A stretch of DNA of 47,330 nucleotides from Bordetella parapertussis (GTDB taxonomy: Bacteria; Pseudomonadota; Gammaproteobacteria; Burkholderiales; Burkholderiaceae_B): the NCBI GenBank assembly GCA_945895265.1, contig CAMDEF010000030.1:1-47330 (forward strand), written 5' to 3'. Below, piece by piece: positions 34,501 through 45,968 of this stretch. The position numbers and the translations under genes were made by a program. A model generated the notes under the pieces. It made no database searches. It had not been told where the DNA came from and saw only the letters and a program-made list of their open reading frames with translations. How positions within the stretch are numbered: position 1 is the stretch's first letter; each line of letters opens with the position of its first letter.

Positions 34501-37500
34501 TCAGAGCGCTAGAGGGGTCTGTGCGAGCACTGAGATCGATAGCATCTAAATGCAGTTCTTCTGGTGCCATCACGTGCTGCTCGTTACCCTCGGCATCAAG
34601 CCAGGTTCGGAGTGATTCGTGGCGATGAATACAGGCTTGAACGGCGGTGTTTAGAAGAGTGGTATCGAGAGGGCCTTTTAGCGAGACTGCGCCTGGGTCG
34701 TTATAGGCGAGATTTCCCTCTTGGTTCAGTTGGGCGATCAGCCATAACTGCTTTTGTGCCTCACCGAGAGGAAAGGTACTTCTCGCTTTTAAAAGACGTG
34801 CTTGATAGACGTCTTTTAGCTTATTAATGTGAGGCAAGCTAGCCAATACTTTTTGAGCGTTCACACCAAAGTCGATGAAACAAGCTAACTCTGTGACGCC
34901 CATTTGCAGCATGACATCAACAATAGGTTCGACAGTGGCCGCAGAGCCGATGAGCGCACTGGTCGCAACGTATTTTTCATATGCCTTGTTGACAATGAAG
35001 TCTTTGTCTTCTTTGGATGCTCGATTAATGTCTTGAACAGGACCTAAACCTGAAGCCATTTTTTGAAAAAGATGGATGCTAGAGAGAAGATAGTCACACA
35101 TTGGTTTGCGTGCTTCTTCAATCGCTTGCTCGGCATTGTCTTCTAGATAGGTGTGAATCAGAACGGTAATGCGCGCCTGACTCAGATCATGGCCGTGAGC
35201 TGCATACGCTTGTCGATACAGGCGAATATTTTTTGCTAAATCTTCAAGAGACTGACCCATCAAGTTAGTCAGTATGTTGAGCCCAAGCTCACCTGCCTTT
35301 TGGTAAGAGTCAGGATTATTGACAACGGTGAGCCATATCGGTACCTGCTCCTGTTTCGGACGAGGAAACGTGCGCAACACGACGTCGCTATTGTTACCAC
35401 CTTTACGTGAGATTGAGCCGCCCGACCAGAGATGTTTGACAGTCTTAATCGACTCAAACATCACATTACGATTCTCACTAAAAGAATCCGGAGCAAAAAC
35501 GAAATCGTTCGGGTGCCATCCTGAAGCAAAACTAATGCCCACACGTCCGTCAGAAAGATTGTCCACAAGCGACCATTCTTCGACAATACGAATAGGGTCA
35601 TGTAACGGCGCCACGACGCTACCGGCGCAGATTTGAATACGCTTTGTTTCGCGTGCGACAGCAGCGGCTAAGACGGCTGGGTTAGGCGAAAAGCCGCCAA
35701 ACTCATCGAAGTGCCGCTCGGGGATCCACACGGTACTAAAGCCATGAGCATCTGCGTACTGCGCGCCATCCATCAGTAATTGATATTTTCCGGCAGCATT
35801 ATTGGCATCGTAGTTGCCAAAATAAAACACACTGAAATCTAAGTGCTTTGCACTGACACCCGATGCAATATTGAGGTCAGAGAGCGATCCAGAATGGGCT
35901 AGTTTCGACTGTTGACGAAACCATGCCCTCTCAGAGGGCGCCTCCTTTTGGGTCGCGTTAGTGTCGAGCGCTTTCACGGTCGAAGTGGTTGAGCCAGAGG
36001 TAGCGTGTTTGATATAGCCACCGTCGCGCAGTGCAAATACAGTCTCTTTGACCGCTTTGATGACGTCGTCTAAATCTTGATCGGTGTGGGCGGTCGATAA
36101 GAAGCAGGCTCGCCACTCCCAGATATAGACTCCTTTTTCAAGCAATTGGTAATAGAACATCTCCAAGTTGCCCGAAAATTTGAATTGAAAGGTCGACGCA
36201 AAATGGAGAACCTTGATCGGGACGTTTTCGGCTTCGAAGAATTGATTTAAGGTGCTGGCGAGAGCCGCAGTTCTGCGATTCAGATTCTCTTGTAAGGCAG
36301 GACCTTCGGCTTTAAGCTTTCTTAATGTGACCAAGCAGGTTGCCATTGAAAGCGGATGTTGGCAGAAGGTTCCACCAAAATAGGTTCGGGTCTCGCGAGG
36401 ATATGAGACATCGCCGTATTCCCAGTAACCGCCATCGATACCGCCCATGAAGCGAGCCGAACCAGAGACAGCACCAATCGGTAATCCACCACCGATAATT
36501 TTGCCGTAGGTTGCGAGGTCGGCCTTAATACCCAGCAGTCCTTGAACGCCGGCGGGGTGCGCTCTAAAGCCGCTGACCATTTCATCAAAGATCAAGGCGA
36601 CGTCTTTCTCTTTTGTCAGAGCTCTTAAGTCTTTTAAAAACTCAAAGGGTTGTAGATCGAGCCGCCGACTTTGCACGGGCTCAACCATCACAGCGGCTAA
36701 CTCGTGTGCGTGCTCACGAATGACGTCAAGAGATTTTTGAGTGCCGTACTCTAAGACAAGAACGTCTTTAGCAATGTTATCAGGCACGCCTGGCGCAAGT
36801 GGCTCAGAGACAAACTCTCCGTTAATGATGCTGGTTTTCACTAAAGTGCCGTCCGAGTGGCCGTTGTAGGCACCATCGAAAATCACAATTTTGCTTCTGC
36901 CGGTTGCTGATCTGGCTAAGCGCATGGCGATCATCACGGCCTCAGTGCCAGAGTTCGTAAATGCGACGCGATCGTGTCCGGTGAGTTCAGTGAAGAGCTC
37001 TGTAATTTCGCCCATATGAATCGAGCGAGGGCCTAATTGAAAACCATGCTCTAACTCTTTTTGAATCACGCCCTCAAGAAACTCGGGTTTGCTACCAAAA
37101 AGTAGTACGCCAAAGCCCATCGTGAGATCGACGTAGTTATTGCCGTCAACGTCCCAAATGCGTGAGCCGGTTGAGTCCACCCCAGTAATGGGATACAAAA
37201 TCTCTTTAGTTGAGAATCTGAAGCCGATACTGGCCCGACTGTCTGCTAGACCTTTTCTGCTCGCTTGTACGAGTGCCTTAGACTTTGGAGTTTTCTTCTG
37301 ATAACGATCAATCAAATTATTCAGATAGGTACTTTGCTGCGTTGTTAAGTTTCCTACCGTTGGGGTGATAGGGATGTTAAGCGCTTTCAAAGGCGATGAA
37401 CGGTCTTCTGATTGGGCTGGGGCTGAGGCAGAGGGAGTCGCCGCAGGCTGCGAAGGTACGGCGACATGATTCGTAACGGGCTTTGCGCTGGTAAGTGCTT

Positions 37501-40500
37501 GAGCTCGTACTGGAGCGCTTGGCTGCACAAACGCAGCGGGTTGTGCGATCGCCTGCACGACTGCTTGGCTACTCGCCGCAGCATGCATCAGAGATAAGTG
37601 CTGAGACATCAGCTGCGTTTGAGCCAAAATCAACTGGCTTAGGGCTGAACCGTCTTGTTGGCTGAAGCTGATCGGTGTTGGCATTGAGAGAGCAGCCATG
37701 ACCGGTACCTGCGCGACTGGGGCAGCAACTGGCTTGCTGGCAACCGCAGCGGGCGCAACAGCTTGTGGTGCAATGGCTGCTGTCGGTGGGGGGCTCACAC
37801 TCATCGAAGCTGCGGGCGCCGGCGCAAGCGCTGCCGCTGGCGCTGTCTGTGTCGCTTGAAGCGAATTCAGATAATGCGCGATGGCACTCACTGAACTAAT
37901 TTCTTCAAAGAATTGCCTGATCTCAATTTTGACTCCAAAATTGTCTTCAATCACTCGTGCGCCAGACAGAAGCACGAGCGAGTCGGCTCCCATTTCTACA
38001 AAGGGCGAGTGAATATCGATTTCTTGGGCTGATACCCTGAAGAGTTCTGCAAATAATTGCAGCAGGCGATTCAAAATTGAGTCGTAGTGATCGACCACTT
38101 GAGCAGGCTGCTGTAAACCAGGTGAGGTTGGGGCATTCATGACTTGTTGTTCCTTGAGATGAATCCAGTAACGTTGACGTTGAAACTGATACGTCGGTAG
38201 GTTAGGTACACGCTGGTGAGAACCAAAATTCCAGTGAGTCCAGTCAATCGGAAAACCATGCGAATAGAGTTTGGCGATGGTGTGGGCGACAACCACCTCA
38301 TCAGACTTGTAGCGTTGCAGGCTCGGTAGCCAAGCCATGACATTGAGTTGAGCTTGCCCAAGGTTTGCCAACACCGCATTTGGACCAATTTCGATGACTA
38401 GATCTGGTTTAGCACTCGTCAGGCTCTCGAGCGCCTTGGCAAAGAGTACGGGCTCGCGGTAGTGATGCCGCCAATACGTTGACGAGATATTGGTTCGTGC
38501 ATCGAGCATCTTTCCAGTTAGGCTCGAGAAAAAAGCTAGCGCGGGCTCGTTGTAGGTCAAGCCCTTAGCAAACGTTTCGAGCCCTTCCAGAATTGGATCC
38601 ATCAGTGGCGAGTGAAAGGCGTGCGTGACCGTCAGGGGATGGGTCTCGATCTTTAGCTCTTGGAGTTGCGCGCTGATTGTCTGTAACGCTATTTTGTCAC
38701 CCGACAAAACGATACTATTTTCGCTGTTGATGACTGCAATGCTTACGCTTGCAGTGTGCGCTTGTATCAGAGGTGTAATGTTTTCGAGAGTTGAAAAAAC
38801 CACCAACATCGAGCCATGATTGTTTAAGGTATCGGTGAGTCGTCCGCGCTCTGCAACAATATGTAAGGCGTCTTTCAGACTCATCACGCCGGCCACGCAA
38901 GCGGCTGCGTATTCTCCTAAGCTATGTCCAGCGACAGCACAAGGTGTCACGCCTAAGCCAATCCACATCTTGCTCAACGCATACTGAATACTGAAGAGCG
39001 CAGGCTGTGCGTAGTGCGCCTTCGCATTGAGCAACCGGCTTGTCTCTTCGTCTTCAGAGTGCATCAGTTGCAGCAACGACGTATCCAGAATGTCATCTAA
39101 GATGTTGCAACACTCATCTAGTGCCTTCGCAAAGCTTGGTTGTTGCTGATAGAGCTCTTTGGACATCCCCGAATAAATGGAACCCTGACCGCCAAAGACA
39201 AAGGCGACTCTGGGAGCTTTTTTGATTTCTGTTCGAGTCGTGTGGATGTCGAGGCTTGTCTTGTCGGCCAAATATTGATTGAGCAGCTCAAGCGCTTGCT
39301 CTTTGCTTCGTGCCGTAAAGGCAACGCGGTGTTTGAAATGATCACGATGACGATTACTGCTTAGGCAGAGGGTATTTAGCGAAGCCTCTGTCGTACCTAA
39401 AAACTGACCGTAAGCATTGACTGTTTGTGCCAAACCGTCTTTGCTCTTTGCAGATAACGCCAAGATCGACAGACGTCCATCACTGGTTGGCGCAACGGTT
39501 GCGGCAGGCGCCGGAGCTTCTTCAACGATCAAATGGGCATTACTTCCGCTTGCTCCAAAGGCACTTAAACCTGCTCGTCTTAACGTACCCTGTGACCGCC
39601 AAGGTTGTAATTCGGAAACAGGTTGCAGATTGAGTTCGCTCCAAGGGATACGACTACTGGGCGTTTGAATATGAAGCGTAGGAGGTAACTCGCGGTGTTC
39701 AAGCGCCTTGAGTAGTTTGATGAGACCCATCACGCCTGCAGCTGACTCTAGGTGACCGATATTTGACTTAATCGAGCCCACCAACAATGGCCGATCTCTT
39801 TGCTCGGCTTTACCAATGACGGCCCCAAGCGATTGGGCTTCGATGGGATCACCCAAGGGGGTGCCAGTGCCGTGGGCCTCGACGTAATCGATGTCGCGAG
39901 GCTGAAGTCCAGACTTCAGCAATGTTTGGCGGATCAGTTTTTGTTGGGCTTGGCCATTGGGCACAGTAAAGCCGCTACTGGCACCGTCTTGGTTGACACC
40001 CGTTGCGCGTATCACGCCAATGATGTTGTCGTTGTTTGCAATGGCATCTGAAAGCCGTTTTAAAACGACGATGCCACAGCCTTCGCCTCGAACATAACCA
40101 TTTGCATCCTCACTAAAGGTCTTGCACTTGCCGTCTGCGGACATCATCCCAGCAGCTGACAAAGTGACGTTTAGTAAGGGTGAGAGTGTGAGGTTAACGC
40201 CACCAGTCAAGGCAAGATCACAGTCCTTGGCCCTGAGTGACGTGCAGGCCAGATGAATTGCTGTGAGCGAAGAGGAACATGCTGTATCCACCGCCATGCA
40301 AGGGCCTTGCAACCCTAAAACGTAAGAGATTCTTCCGGCACACGCATTGAGTGGTGTACCAGTGTTGAAGTAAGGATTTCCATCTCCTTCCCCCTCCGAG
40401 CAAGCTTGCAACAGGCCATAGTCGCTCGAGGTGACTCCCACAAATACTCCGGAGGCACTCGCAACGAGCGAAGAGGGTGGAATCCCCGCGTGCTCAAGCG

Positions 40501-40897
40501 CCTCCCAGGCAACTTCAAGTAGCAGTCGTTGCTGAGGATCCATCCCTTCAGCCTCTCTGGCTGAAATTCCAAAAAAACTGGCATCAAATTTGTCTGCGTC
40601 TTCGACAAATCCTCCGCGAAGCGTGTAGGCCTTGCCGGGTGTGCCTGGTCGCGGATCATAATAATCCTGAGCGTTCCAACGCGTTTTAGGAATGTCAGTG
40701 ATGGCATCGCGTCCTGCGCGAACCAACTGCCAAAGCTCTTCTGGATTTTTCACGCTTGGCGCACGGCACGCCATACCAACCACTGCAATGGGCTCGGCAG
40801 ATAGCGTCTTGGTTTGCTCAAGCTCTTTGCGCAGTAATTGAATGAGCGAATACGCCTTTTGCAACGGGCTTGCTACGGATGAAGGCGAGTCACTCAT
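31508..40897 (-). CDS. Hybrid PKS-NRPS: KS-AT-ACP-AMT-LLM-C-A-PCP
   Basis: This 3129-residue protein has the following domains. KS ~34-460 (C207, H342, H382). Malonyl-type AT ~562-870 (S659; HAFHS). ACP ~930-1015 (GADSL, Ser ~971). An Ala/Pro/Gln-rich linker to ~1200. A class-III PLP aminotransferase ~1220-1640 (TNSGTEAVM; Lys ~1462 in YGKIIGGG). A luciferase-like flavin monooxygenase ~1685-2010 ([17 protein letters not shown]). C ~2030-2460 (HHIISDG ~2171). A ~2480-2990 ([11 protein letters not shown]). PCP ~3010-3085 (LGGNSL). Known relatives put amino and hydroxyl groups on the beta and alpha carbons before peptide coupling. The A-domain pocket reads D-A-T-K-V-G-E-V-G-K by hand, Asn-like. 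Its ATG overlaps the previous stop by four bases (ATGA). Confidence 0.93.
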   Translation of the reverse strand: MSDSPSSVASPLQKAYSLIQLLRKELEQTKTLSAEPIAVVGMACRAPSVKNPEELWQLVRAGRDAITDIPKTRWNAQDYYDPRPGTPGKAYTLRGGFVEDADKFDASFFGISAREAEGMDPQQRLLLEVAWEALEHAGIPPSSLVASASGVFVGVTSSDYGLLQACSEGEGDGNPYFNTGTPLNACAGRISYVLGLQGPCMAVDTACSSSLTAIHLACTSLRAKDCDLALTGGVNLTLSPLLNVTLSAAGMMSADGKCKTFSEDANGYVRGEGCGIVVLKRLSDAIANNDNIIGVIRATGVNQDGASSGFTVPNGQAQQKLIRQTLLKSGLQPRDIDYVEAHGTGTPLGDPIEAQSLGAVIGKAEQRDRPLLVGSIKSNIGHLESAAGVMGLIKLLKALEHRELPPTLHIQTPSSRIPWSELNLQPVSELQPWRSQGTLRRAGLSAFGASGSNAHLIVEEAPAPAATVAPTSDGRLSILALSAKSKDGLAQTVNAYGQFLGTTEASLNTLCLSSNRHRDHFKHRVAFTARSKEQALELLNQYLADKTSLDIHTTRTEIKKAPRVAFVFGGQGSIYSGMSKELYQQQPSFAKALDECCNILDDILDTSLLQLMHSEDEETSRLLNAKAHYAQPALFSIQYALSKMWIGLGVTPCAVAGHSLGEYAAACVAGVMSLKDALHIVAERGRLTDTLNNHGSMLVVFSTLENITPLIQAHTASVSIAVINSENSIVLSGDKIALQTISAQLQELKIETHPLTVTHAFHSPLMDPILEGLETFAKGLTYNEPALAFFSSLTGKMLDARTNISSTYWRHHYREPVLFAKALESLTSAKPDLVIEIGPNAVLANLGQAQLNVMAWLPSLQRYKSDEVVVAHTIAKLYSHGFPIDWTHWNFGSHQRVPNLPTYQFQRQRYWIHLKEQQVMNAPTSPGLQQPAQVVDHYDSILNRLLQLFAELFRVSAQEIDIHSPFVEMGADSLVLLSGARVIEDNFGVKIEIRQFFEEISSVSAIAHYLNSLQATQTAPAAALAPAPAASMSVSPPPTAAIAPQAVAPAAVASKPVAAPVAQVPVMAALSMPTPISFSQQDGSALSQLILAQTQLMSQHLSLMHAAASSQAVVQAIAQPAAFVQPSAPVRAQALTSAKPVTNHVAVPSQPAATPSASAPAQSEDRSSPLKALNIPITPTVGNLTTQQSTYLNNLIDRYQKKTPKSKALVQASRKGLADSRASIGFRFSTKEILYPITGVDSTGSRIWDVDGNNYVDLTMGFGVLLFGSKPEFLEGVIQKELEHGFQLGPRSIHMGEITELFTELTGHDRVAFTNSGTEAVMIAMRLARSATGRSKIVIFDGAYNGHSDGTLVKTSIINGEFVSEPLAPGVPDNIAKDVLVLEYGTQKSLDVIREHAHELAAVMVEPVQSRRLDLQPFEFLKDLRALTKEKDVALIFDEMVSGFRAHPAGVQGLLGIKADLATYGKIIGGGLPIGAVSGSARFMGGIDGGYWEYGDVSYPRETRTYFGGTFCQHPLSMATCLVTLRKLKAEGPALQENLNRRTAALASTLNQFFEAENVPIKVLHFASTFQFKFSGNLEMFYYQLLEKGVYIWEWRACFLSTAHTDQDLDDVIKAVKETVFALRDGGYIKHATSGSTTSTVKALDTNATQKEAPSERAWFRQQSKLAHSGSLSDLNIASGVSAKHLDFSVFYFGNYDANNAAGKYQLLMDGAQYADAHGFSTVWIPERHFDEFGGFSPNPAVLAAAVARETKRIQICAGSVVAPLHDPIRIVEEWSLVDNLSDGRVGISFASGWHPNDFVFAPDSFSENRNVMFESIKTVKHLWSGGSISRKGGNNSDVVLRTFPRPKQEQVPIWLTVVNNPDSYQKAGELGLNILTNLMGQSLEDLAKNIRLYRQAYAAHGHDLSQARITVLIHTYLEDNAEQAIEEARKPMCDYLLSSIHLFQKMASGLGPVQDINRASKEDKDFIVNKAYEKYVATSALIGSAATVEPIVDVMLQMGVTELACFIDFGVNAQKVLASLPHINKLKDVYQARLLKARSTFPLGEAQKQLWLIAQLNQEGNLAYNDPGAVSLKGPLDTTLLNTAVQACIHRHESLRTWLDAEGNEQHVMAPEELHLDAIDLSARTDPSSALNEWFLLQANTPFQLNNSTLFKPSLLKLATDHHVLALSSHHIISDGPSMGVVLHEIIQNYASLKKGLSPAAKPALQYRDFLQWQSSLETEAATKAHEAYWLNQFSTPVTDLTLPYDFPRPQVKTYQGARAWAHIDPTLLKAVRELAGKNASTLYMVLFAAFSVLMHRLSEQKRIAIGAPYTGRSMSGSDSLVGYCVHLLPIVSVLTPSNTFAAHLQTIKQQLLQAYEHQDYPFARLLNQLNLPRDISRSPLINVIFNLERLNEAQVIDGLTVDMQQQPIAFTRMDLTFTANLKRDHVVLECDYNTNLFEASTIESLLKSYLSILETVVKDPHISNANIALVNQHDSKIQLTQWNAAERKPKLSSFIEVWNQTVAKHPDAVALVSLVSGNEVTLTYAELNAQANQLAHHLLSLGLQTDQRTGICLTRSWQMIVAMLACLKAGGAYVPLDPSYPKNRLTYILEDAKIELLITEQAVFESLSFPAEKSCCIDKELDAIQLKARTNPAVTINAHNLAYVIYTSGSTGQPKGAMITHEGFINYLSWAKDAYHAEQADGSPVLGSFSFDATITSIFVPFMAGNKIVLMPNGDELQALNSLNRSPYQFSFIKITPAHLEILNSLQETDKLSNTALTHALVLGGEALQASSVNPWLSSGQVSIVNEYGPTETVVGCCVFETKDSVNGLVPIGKPIEGMRMYVLDANLQLLPPGIAGDLYIGGLGLARGYLARPAHTAASFIPDPFCQEEDNPGARLYKTGDRARYLANGDLVFLGRKDHQIKLNGYRIELGEIEAALAQVAGVKEAAVMLREDRPGVIRLVAYYSCHRGTSLTAQQLRDALKVQLPEYMVPTAFVPVTEMPLSSHGKVDVKALPAPGQEQTDSATSQTPQGELEIAIAKVWCEVLGCTHVNPTDNFFDLGGNSLLILQAFKKLDSLLPADCQVIDLFKYPTIQALADFASKESASDTLMSEQITDRIAKQKMATLKKADRRKASLSKTPSNKPVNV

Positions 40898-43800
40898 CTT
40901 GCATCCTTTTTAGCAGTCAGAGATGAAAGTTCGCCCTCAATCAACGCTGCAATTTCACTGTCTGATAGCTCGTTCTCAATCGAAGGTGTTTGTGTGTGTG
41001 TCATGGCTGGCTGAGGTGTCTGTGCCATTTGGTCTTTTGCTAATGTCTCTTCAGAAAAGAGCAAGGACAGCAGATATTTGGTGAGCCGCTCGACACTAGG
41101 AAAATCAAAAATGGTTGAGGCGACTAGTTTGCAGCCTAGTTGTTGTTCTAGACGGGTTCGTAGCGAAACCGCCATTAAAGAGTCCATACCAAAATCAAAG
41201 AACCCTCTATTCATATCAAGACTTGAATGGTCAGAGATTTCAAGCAAGGCACAGACTTGTTGGCTGATATATTCACTCAAAGCGTCGGCACGATTCCAAG
41301 CAGGCATCTCATGAAGCTGATTGAGTAGTAATGGCCCCTCAGCGCTTTCGGTAGGCGCGGTATCAGCAACCAACAAATCAAACACGGGCTGCTTGTGATG
41401 CGCAGAGTACGTATTTTTGAGTTGAGGCCAGTTCGCTTTGACAATCGCAATTTGACTGTGATTTAACAGCAAAGCTTGTTCAAGGTGCTGTAGCGCTTCG
41501 CTCGGAGCTAGGGTTAAAAACCCGCTATTTAAAACCTTATCTGAACCGGCAGTGCTTTGGACCAGACCGCCGCTTTCCCAAGGACCCCAGTTGATGCTAA
41601 TGGCAGGCAGGTTGAGCGTTCGAAGATGTGTGGCGAGCCCATCTAAAAATGAATTGGCAGCAGAGTAGTGCGCGAGTTGAGCCGAGCCAAGTACGCTTGA
41701 AATTGAAGAATAAAGTACAAAAAAATCGAGGTCGAGCGCCTTAGTGTGTTCGTGCAAATTCCAGGCCCCTTGAACTTTGGATTCGAACATGCTGTGCAGT
41801 GCTTCAATCGTGAGATCCTTACACCAAATTGGGCTAGCCAGACCCGCAGCATGCACGACGCCTTTAATTTGACGTTTGTTTTTAATCAGAAAGTCAAAGA
41901 CTTGTCTCACTTGTAGGGCTTGTGAGACATCGCAAGGCATAAACAATACTTTTGTACCGAGAGCCTCGATTTCTTGGATCGCTTGCTGTGCGCTTTCGCT
42001 CGGAATGTTGCGACTCAGCAAGATCACTTCACTGGCATTCTTCGATGCCAGAAAGCGAGCGGTTTGAAGGCCGAGTGAGCCCGTGCCACCCGTGATCAGG
42101 TAAGTTGCGTCTTCGGCGATTTTCAGATTTTTGAAAGGTACGCCTTCGACCGGCTCTAAGCGAGCCACATATTTTTTCTGTTGAATCAGTTGAATGTGAC
42201 TTTCGTCTGTGTCAGCAACGAGTTCATCAAAAACATGCTCTGCGCTGGCCTGGTCGTACTCTAAAACACCACCCTGAATAGTTGGGTTTTCTAAAAATAA
42301 CGAACGCGCAAAACCGGTGAGCATGCTAGAAAAAGGTGTCGAAAAATCCTTACGCGTCAACGAATCTGATCTTTTCACCAAAAACCAAAGCGGTATTGCA
42401 AGTGACAACTGAGTTAACGCGTGGCTGACGTATGCCGCGTTTAGTAACATCTGTTCTCCAAACGTTGGATGAAAACTGGTTTCATTCCAATCCGTTGGCC
42501 ACATAAACGCAATGCTCTTCAGAGACTTTGTTTGTTGAACGTCTTGTATCACTCTGCGATAGTCATTTGACGAGAGTCCGTCAAGTACCCACAGTGTTTC
42601 TGATTTTTTTTCGTAACTATGAGCAGGGACGACATAAATATTTGTGGTGTCTGAGCCGTTCAAGGCACCCGCAGGGACAGCTTCGATATTCGAGACAAAA
42701 ATAAGTCTATGCCCAACGGACTGTGCACGTGTCACCGTCGCGCCCGAAGCGGCTTGTTGCTGCCAAACTGGTCGATACAGCGGTTGAGTTGTTTGATGTT
42801 TGCTTTGTTGATACTCGTCTATTAAGACTTGGCAAATTCTGCTCACGACCGCGTCATCTTTCTCTTCAAAATGACTGCGTTTCGAGAGATGGTCTCGCAG
42901 GTCGGCGACATTGCCGTTTTTAATCAGTTCAAGCATCTTGAATGATTGAACGCTTTCATTCGCGGCGGTGGTCTGGCTAGCGTTAAACCAATGACGTTGG
43001 CGCTGAAAGGCATAGGTCGGTAAATCTACAAAAGGTGCCTCGATGACGTCGTACACTTTCAGCCACTCGATCGCGAGCCCAGCAAGGTAAAGTTGCGATA
43101 AGTTTTCGGTGATCGATTGCACTGCGCCTTTGTTTTTTCTTAAGCTAGGCATCAAATGCATGCGCTGGGCGTGTTCACTTTGCCCGATCATCCCCAGCAA
43201 AACGGGCTGAGGTCCAATTTCCATCACAATATCAAGTTGGTCGTTCAGTAAGCTATCGGTGATTTTGGTAAATTGAACCGGCTGACGGATGTGATCTCGC
43301 CAATAGCGCGCGGTTTGTATGTCTTCTCGAGCTAGTGCGCCACTGATGTTTGAAAGCAAGGGGATCTGTGCGGGCTGAAACGTGATTGTTTCGGCAAAAG
43401 AAAAGAACTCATTAAGCATTGGCTCCATGAGTGCTGAATGAAAAGCGTGCGACACGGTCAGCTCGCGGTACTTGATCCCTGACTGATTAAGCGTCGACTG
43501 AAAGTCTGTGATTGCACTGAGATCGCCTGACACCACGGTCTCTTTGGCCGTATTGAGCCCAGCGATTTCCAGTGTCCCTGAAGTATCAAGTGTTGTTAAC
43601 AGCGCTCGAACGTCATCACCAGAAGCAAAAACGGCCATCATTCCACCGGTAACTTTCAGTTGCTGCATCAGGCGAGCACGCGTTGCGATGAGTTTTAGAC
43701 CGTCTTCAAGCGAAAAGACACCCGCGATGCACGCGGCAACGTATTCACCGACACTATGCCCCGCCACAACGTCGGGTTTGATTCCCCACGACAACCAAAG

Positions 43801-45735
43801 TTGCGCCAGCGCATATTCAAGCGCAAAAAGTGCTGGCTGTGTATTGACAGTTTGATTCAGCGCACCGGTCTGATCCTCAAAGATCAGCGTGAGTAAAGGC
43901 TGTTCAAGAAGCGGGTCTAAGTAGGTTGCGCAACGTTGCAAAGCCTCTCTGAAAACAACTTCAGTATCAAAAAGTTCTTTACCCATTCCTGGATATTGTG
44001 ATCCTTGCCCTGTAAACAACCAGACGATCTTTGGTGCCTGGCCATTCAAATTCAGTTTTTTACTTAGAGCCGAGTGTTGTTGCGGCTGACTTGAAAAATG
44101 GTTCAATTTTTCAAGACACTCAGTCTTTGAACCGGCAACGATCGAGAGCCTGTGTTCAAAATGGGTACGGTGCAAGCTCGCCGCAAGGCAAAAGGCTGTG
44201 AGGTCTTCGTCCGATATTTGTTTGATTTGTTGCGTAAACCGTCTGACTTGTGCATCGAGCGCTTGAGGTGAACGTGCGCTGATATTCAGGATGTGTAGAG
44301 GTCGATGGCCTAAGCTCTCTGAGTCGAGTGTTGGTTGAGCGCTTGAAGGGGCCTCTTCTAAGATCACGTGGCTGTTTGTTCCACTGAATCCAAATGAACT
44401 TACACCGGCAAAGCGAGCTTTGTCTTCGCAGAGCCATTCTTGGCGCTGATGGGTGATTTGAAAGGGCAGGCTATCCCACGGAATGTGAGGATTTTGTTCG
44501 GCACAATTTAGATGTGCGGGTAAAACTTTATGCTGCAAGGCCAAAACCACTTTAAGCAGTCCGCTGATGCCTGCTGCGCCCTCCATGTGACCGACATTTG
44601 TTTTAACTGAGCCAATTTTTAAAGGATCTTTGGGAGTGCGTACATTCGAAAAAATCTCGGCCAAAGCGCCAATCTCAATCGGATCCCCCAAGCTGGTGCC
44701 GGTACCGTGCGCTTCAATGTAGTCGATCTGATCGGCACTGACGTTGGCATTTTTGAGTGCTTGCCTGATGACGCGTTGCTGAGAAGGGCCATTAGGGGCG
44801 GTCAGTCCGCTGCTCGAACCGTCTTGATTGACGGCGCTGCCCCGAATCAAGGCCAGCACACGATCGCGCTTGACGTCGACATCAGAGAGCCGTTTCAACA
44901 CAACAAGGCCGCAACCCTCTCCGCGGCCAAAGCCGTTAGCGTCAGACGAGAAGGCTTTGCATTTGCCGTCTGGTGACAGCATGCGATTGCGAGAAAAATC
45001 TATGCTAGTTTCAGGCGTGAGCGTTAAATTGACTCCGCCCGTGATGGCGAGATCGCATTCCAGGTTACGTAAACTTTGACAGGCCAAATGAACGGAAACT
45101 AGAGACGATGAGCAAGCTGTGTCAATGGCAACACAGGGGCCCTCGAGCCCAAGCGTGTATGACAGACGACCAGACGCCACACTGTGGGCCATGCCAGTCG
45201 TCATGTAGGCATCGATGTCTGTCTTATCTCGTGACATCGATAGCAGGCTGAAATCTTGATTGCAAATGCCAATGAATACGCCCGTTCGACTTCCTGCAAG
45301 CGATTCAGGAATGATATTGGCGTGCTCGAGGGCTTCCCAGCACACCTCAAGCAAGAGATGTTGCTGGGGATCCATATTTTTCGCTTCTCGCGGAGAGATT
45401 CCGAAAAATTCTGGATCTGACTCTTGTACTTGAGAAAAGAAAGACCCTTTCGTGGTGATGATCTTGCCAGCCTCGTCATAATTTGGGCTGTAATAGGCTT
45501 CACTGTTCCAGCGACTTTCAGGGATCGTTGCGATCGTGTCCTTGCCGGACATTAGCAACTCCCAAAAGTCTTCAGGAGAATCAATGTCGCCCGGAAATCG
45601 GCAGCCTAGACCAATGATTGCGATCGGTTCAGATTGTTGCTTTTCTAGCGCGTCGATTTTTTTTCGCGCGGCCTGCAAGGCGAGTAGCGCTTGCTTGACG
45701 GAGGTAAGCTGACTTTCAGAGGCGGACTGTTCCAT
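40894..45735 (-). CDS. Type I PKS module: KS-AT-KR-ACP
   Basis: This 1613-residue protein starts with a coiled-coil-like docking segment (~1-35, QALLALQAARKKIDALEKQ). KS ~36-460 has C208 in [10 protein letters not shown] ~570-885 has Ser ~657 (GHSVGEY) and HAFHS ~762, malonyl type. The KR structural half is ~1000-1190 and the catalytic half ~1205-1390, with ITGGTGSLGLQTA and an intact Ser-Tyr-Asn set (SSISSVLGSAQLAHYSAANS, Tyr ~1354). The ACP is ~1470-1560 (GMDSLMAVSLRTR). There is no DH or ER, so the module should leave a beta-hydroxyl. It feeds the next module by translational coupling (ATGA overlap). The gap to the upstream PKS gene is 233 bases. Confidence 0.95.
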   Translation of the reverse strand: MEQSASESQLTSVKQALLALQAARKKIDALEKQQSEPIAIIGLGCRFPGDIDSPEDFWELLMSGKDTIATIPESRWNSEAYYSPNYDEAGKIITTKGSFFSQVQESDPEFFGISPREAKNMDPQQHLLLEVCWEALEHANIIPESLAGSRTGVFIGICNQDFSLLSMSRDKTDIDAYMTTGMAHSVASGRLSYTLGLEGPCVAIDTACSSSLVSVHLACQSLRNLECDLAITGGVNLTLTPETSIDFSRNRMLSPDGKCKAFSSDANGFGRGEGCGLVVLKRLSDVDVKRDRVLALIRGSAVNQDGSSSGLTAPNGPSQQRVIRQALKNANVSADQIDYIEAHGTGTSLGDPIEIGALAEIFSNVRTPKDPLKIGSVKTNVGHMEGAAGISGLLKVVLALQHKVLPAHLNCAEQNPHIPWDSLPFQITHQRQEWLCEDKARFAGVSSFGFSGTNSHVILEEAPSSAQPTLDSESLGHRPLHILNISARSPQALDAQVRRFTQQIKQISDEDLTAFCLAASLHRTHFEHRLSIVAGSKTECLEKLNHFSSQPQQHSALSKKLNLNGQAPKIVWLFTGQGSQYPGMGKELFDTEVVFREALQRCATYLDPLLEQPLLTLIFEDQTGALNQTVNTQPALFALEYALAQLWLSWGIKPDVVAGHSVGEYVAACIAGVFSLEDGLKLIATRARLMQQLKVTGGMMAVFASGDDVRALLTTLDTSGTLEIAGLNTAKETVVSGDLSAITDFQSTLNQSGIKYRELTVSHAFHSALMEPMLNEFFSFAETITFQPAQIPLLSNISGALAREDIQTARYWRDHIRQPVQFTKITDSLLNDQLDIVMEIGPQPVLLGMIGQSEHAQRMHLMPSLRKNKGAVQSITENLSQLYLAGLAIEWLKVYDVIEAPFVDLPTYAFQRQRHWFNASQTTAANESVQSFKMLELIKNGNVADLRDHLSKRSHFEEKDDAVVSRICQVLIDEYQQSKHQTTQPLYRPVWQQQAASGATVTRAQSVGHRLIFVSNIEAVPAGALNGSDTTNIYVVPAHSYEKKSETLWVLDGLSSNDYRRVIQDVQQTKSLKSIAFMWPTDWNETSFHPTFGEQMLLNAAYVSHALTQLSLAIPLWFLVKRSDSLTRKDFSTPFSSMLTGFARSLFLENPTIQGGVLEYDQASAEHVFDELVADTDESHIQLIQQKKYVARLEPVEGVPFKNLKIAEDATYLITGGTGSLGLQTARFLASKNASEVILLSRNIPSESAQQAIQEIEALGTKVLFMPCDVSQALQVRQVFDFLIKNKRQIKGVVHAAGLASPIWCKDLTIEALHSMFESKVQGAWNLHEHTKALDLDFFVLYSSISSVLGSAQLAHYSAANSFLDGLATHLRTLNLPAISINWGPWESGGLVQSTAGSDKVLNSGFLTLAPSEALQHLEQALLLNHSQIAIVKANWPQLKNTYSAHHKQPVFDLLVADTAPTESAEGPLLLNQLHEMPAWNRADALSEYISQQVCALLEISDHSSLDMNRGFFDFGMDSLMAVSLRTRLEQQLGCKLVASTIFDFPSVERLTKYLLSLLFSEETLAKDQMAQTPQPAMTHTQTPSIENELSDSEIAALIEGELSSLTAKKDAR

Positions 45736-45826
45736 TGCAAATAAACCGAAAAAGAGTCCACGTATTCGCTAGGTTGCGCACTTAAGTTGAATAGCCAAAA
45801 CAGGTTTCTTCATACGGACAGACCTT

Positions 45827-45855
45827 AACATAGGCGTCAGTCCACATACTCACAA
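45827..45855 (-). promoter_or_regulatory. Weak candidate promoter upstream of the KS-AT-KR-ACP gene
   Basis: On the minus strand TTGTGA, a 17-base spacer and TATGTT match sigma70 boxes at four of six positions each. It lies in the 233-base gap between two PKS genes, an unusually large gap for an otherwise overlapping operon. Read as suggestive only. Confidence 0.25.
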
Positions 45856-45968
45856 TTTCGCACAGAATGGATCTGAGGCAAGAGCGCTTAGGCGGAGTTC
45901 AGAGCCCTGAAGTTATCACCGTTTTGGCCCCGGCCACACTCCCTTTTTGCTAAATATAACTTTACTTT

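Noticed and set aside
37380..37860. Ala/Pro/Gln-rich segment as a separate gene or repeat array
   Set aside because: It is an in-frame interdomain linker between the ACP and aminotransferase domains of the hybrid synthetase, with no regular period.
40894..45735. A dehydratase domain between AT and KR
   Set aside because: The AT-KR interval fits only a post-AT linker plus the KR structural half, and no H-x(3)-G-x(4)-P motif is visible.
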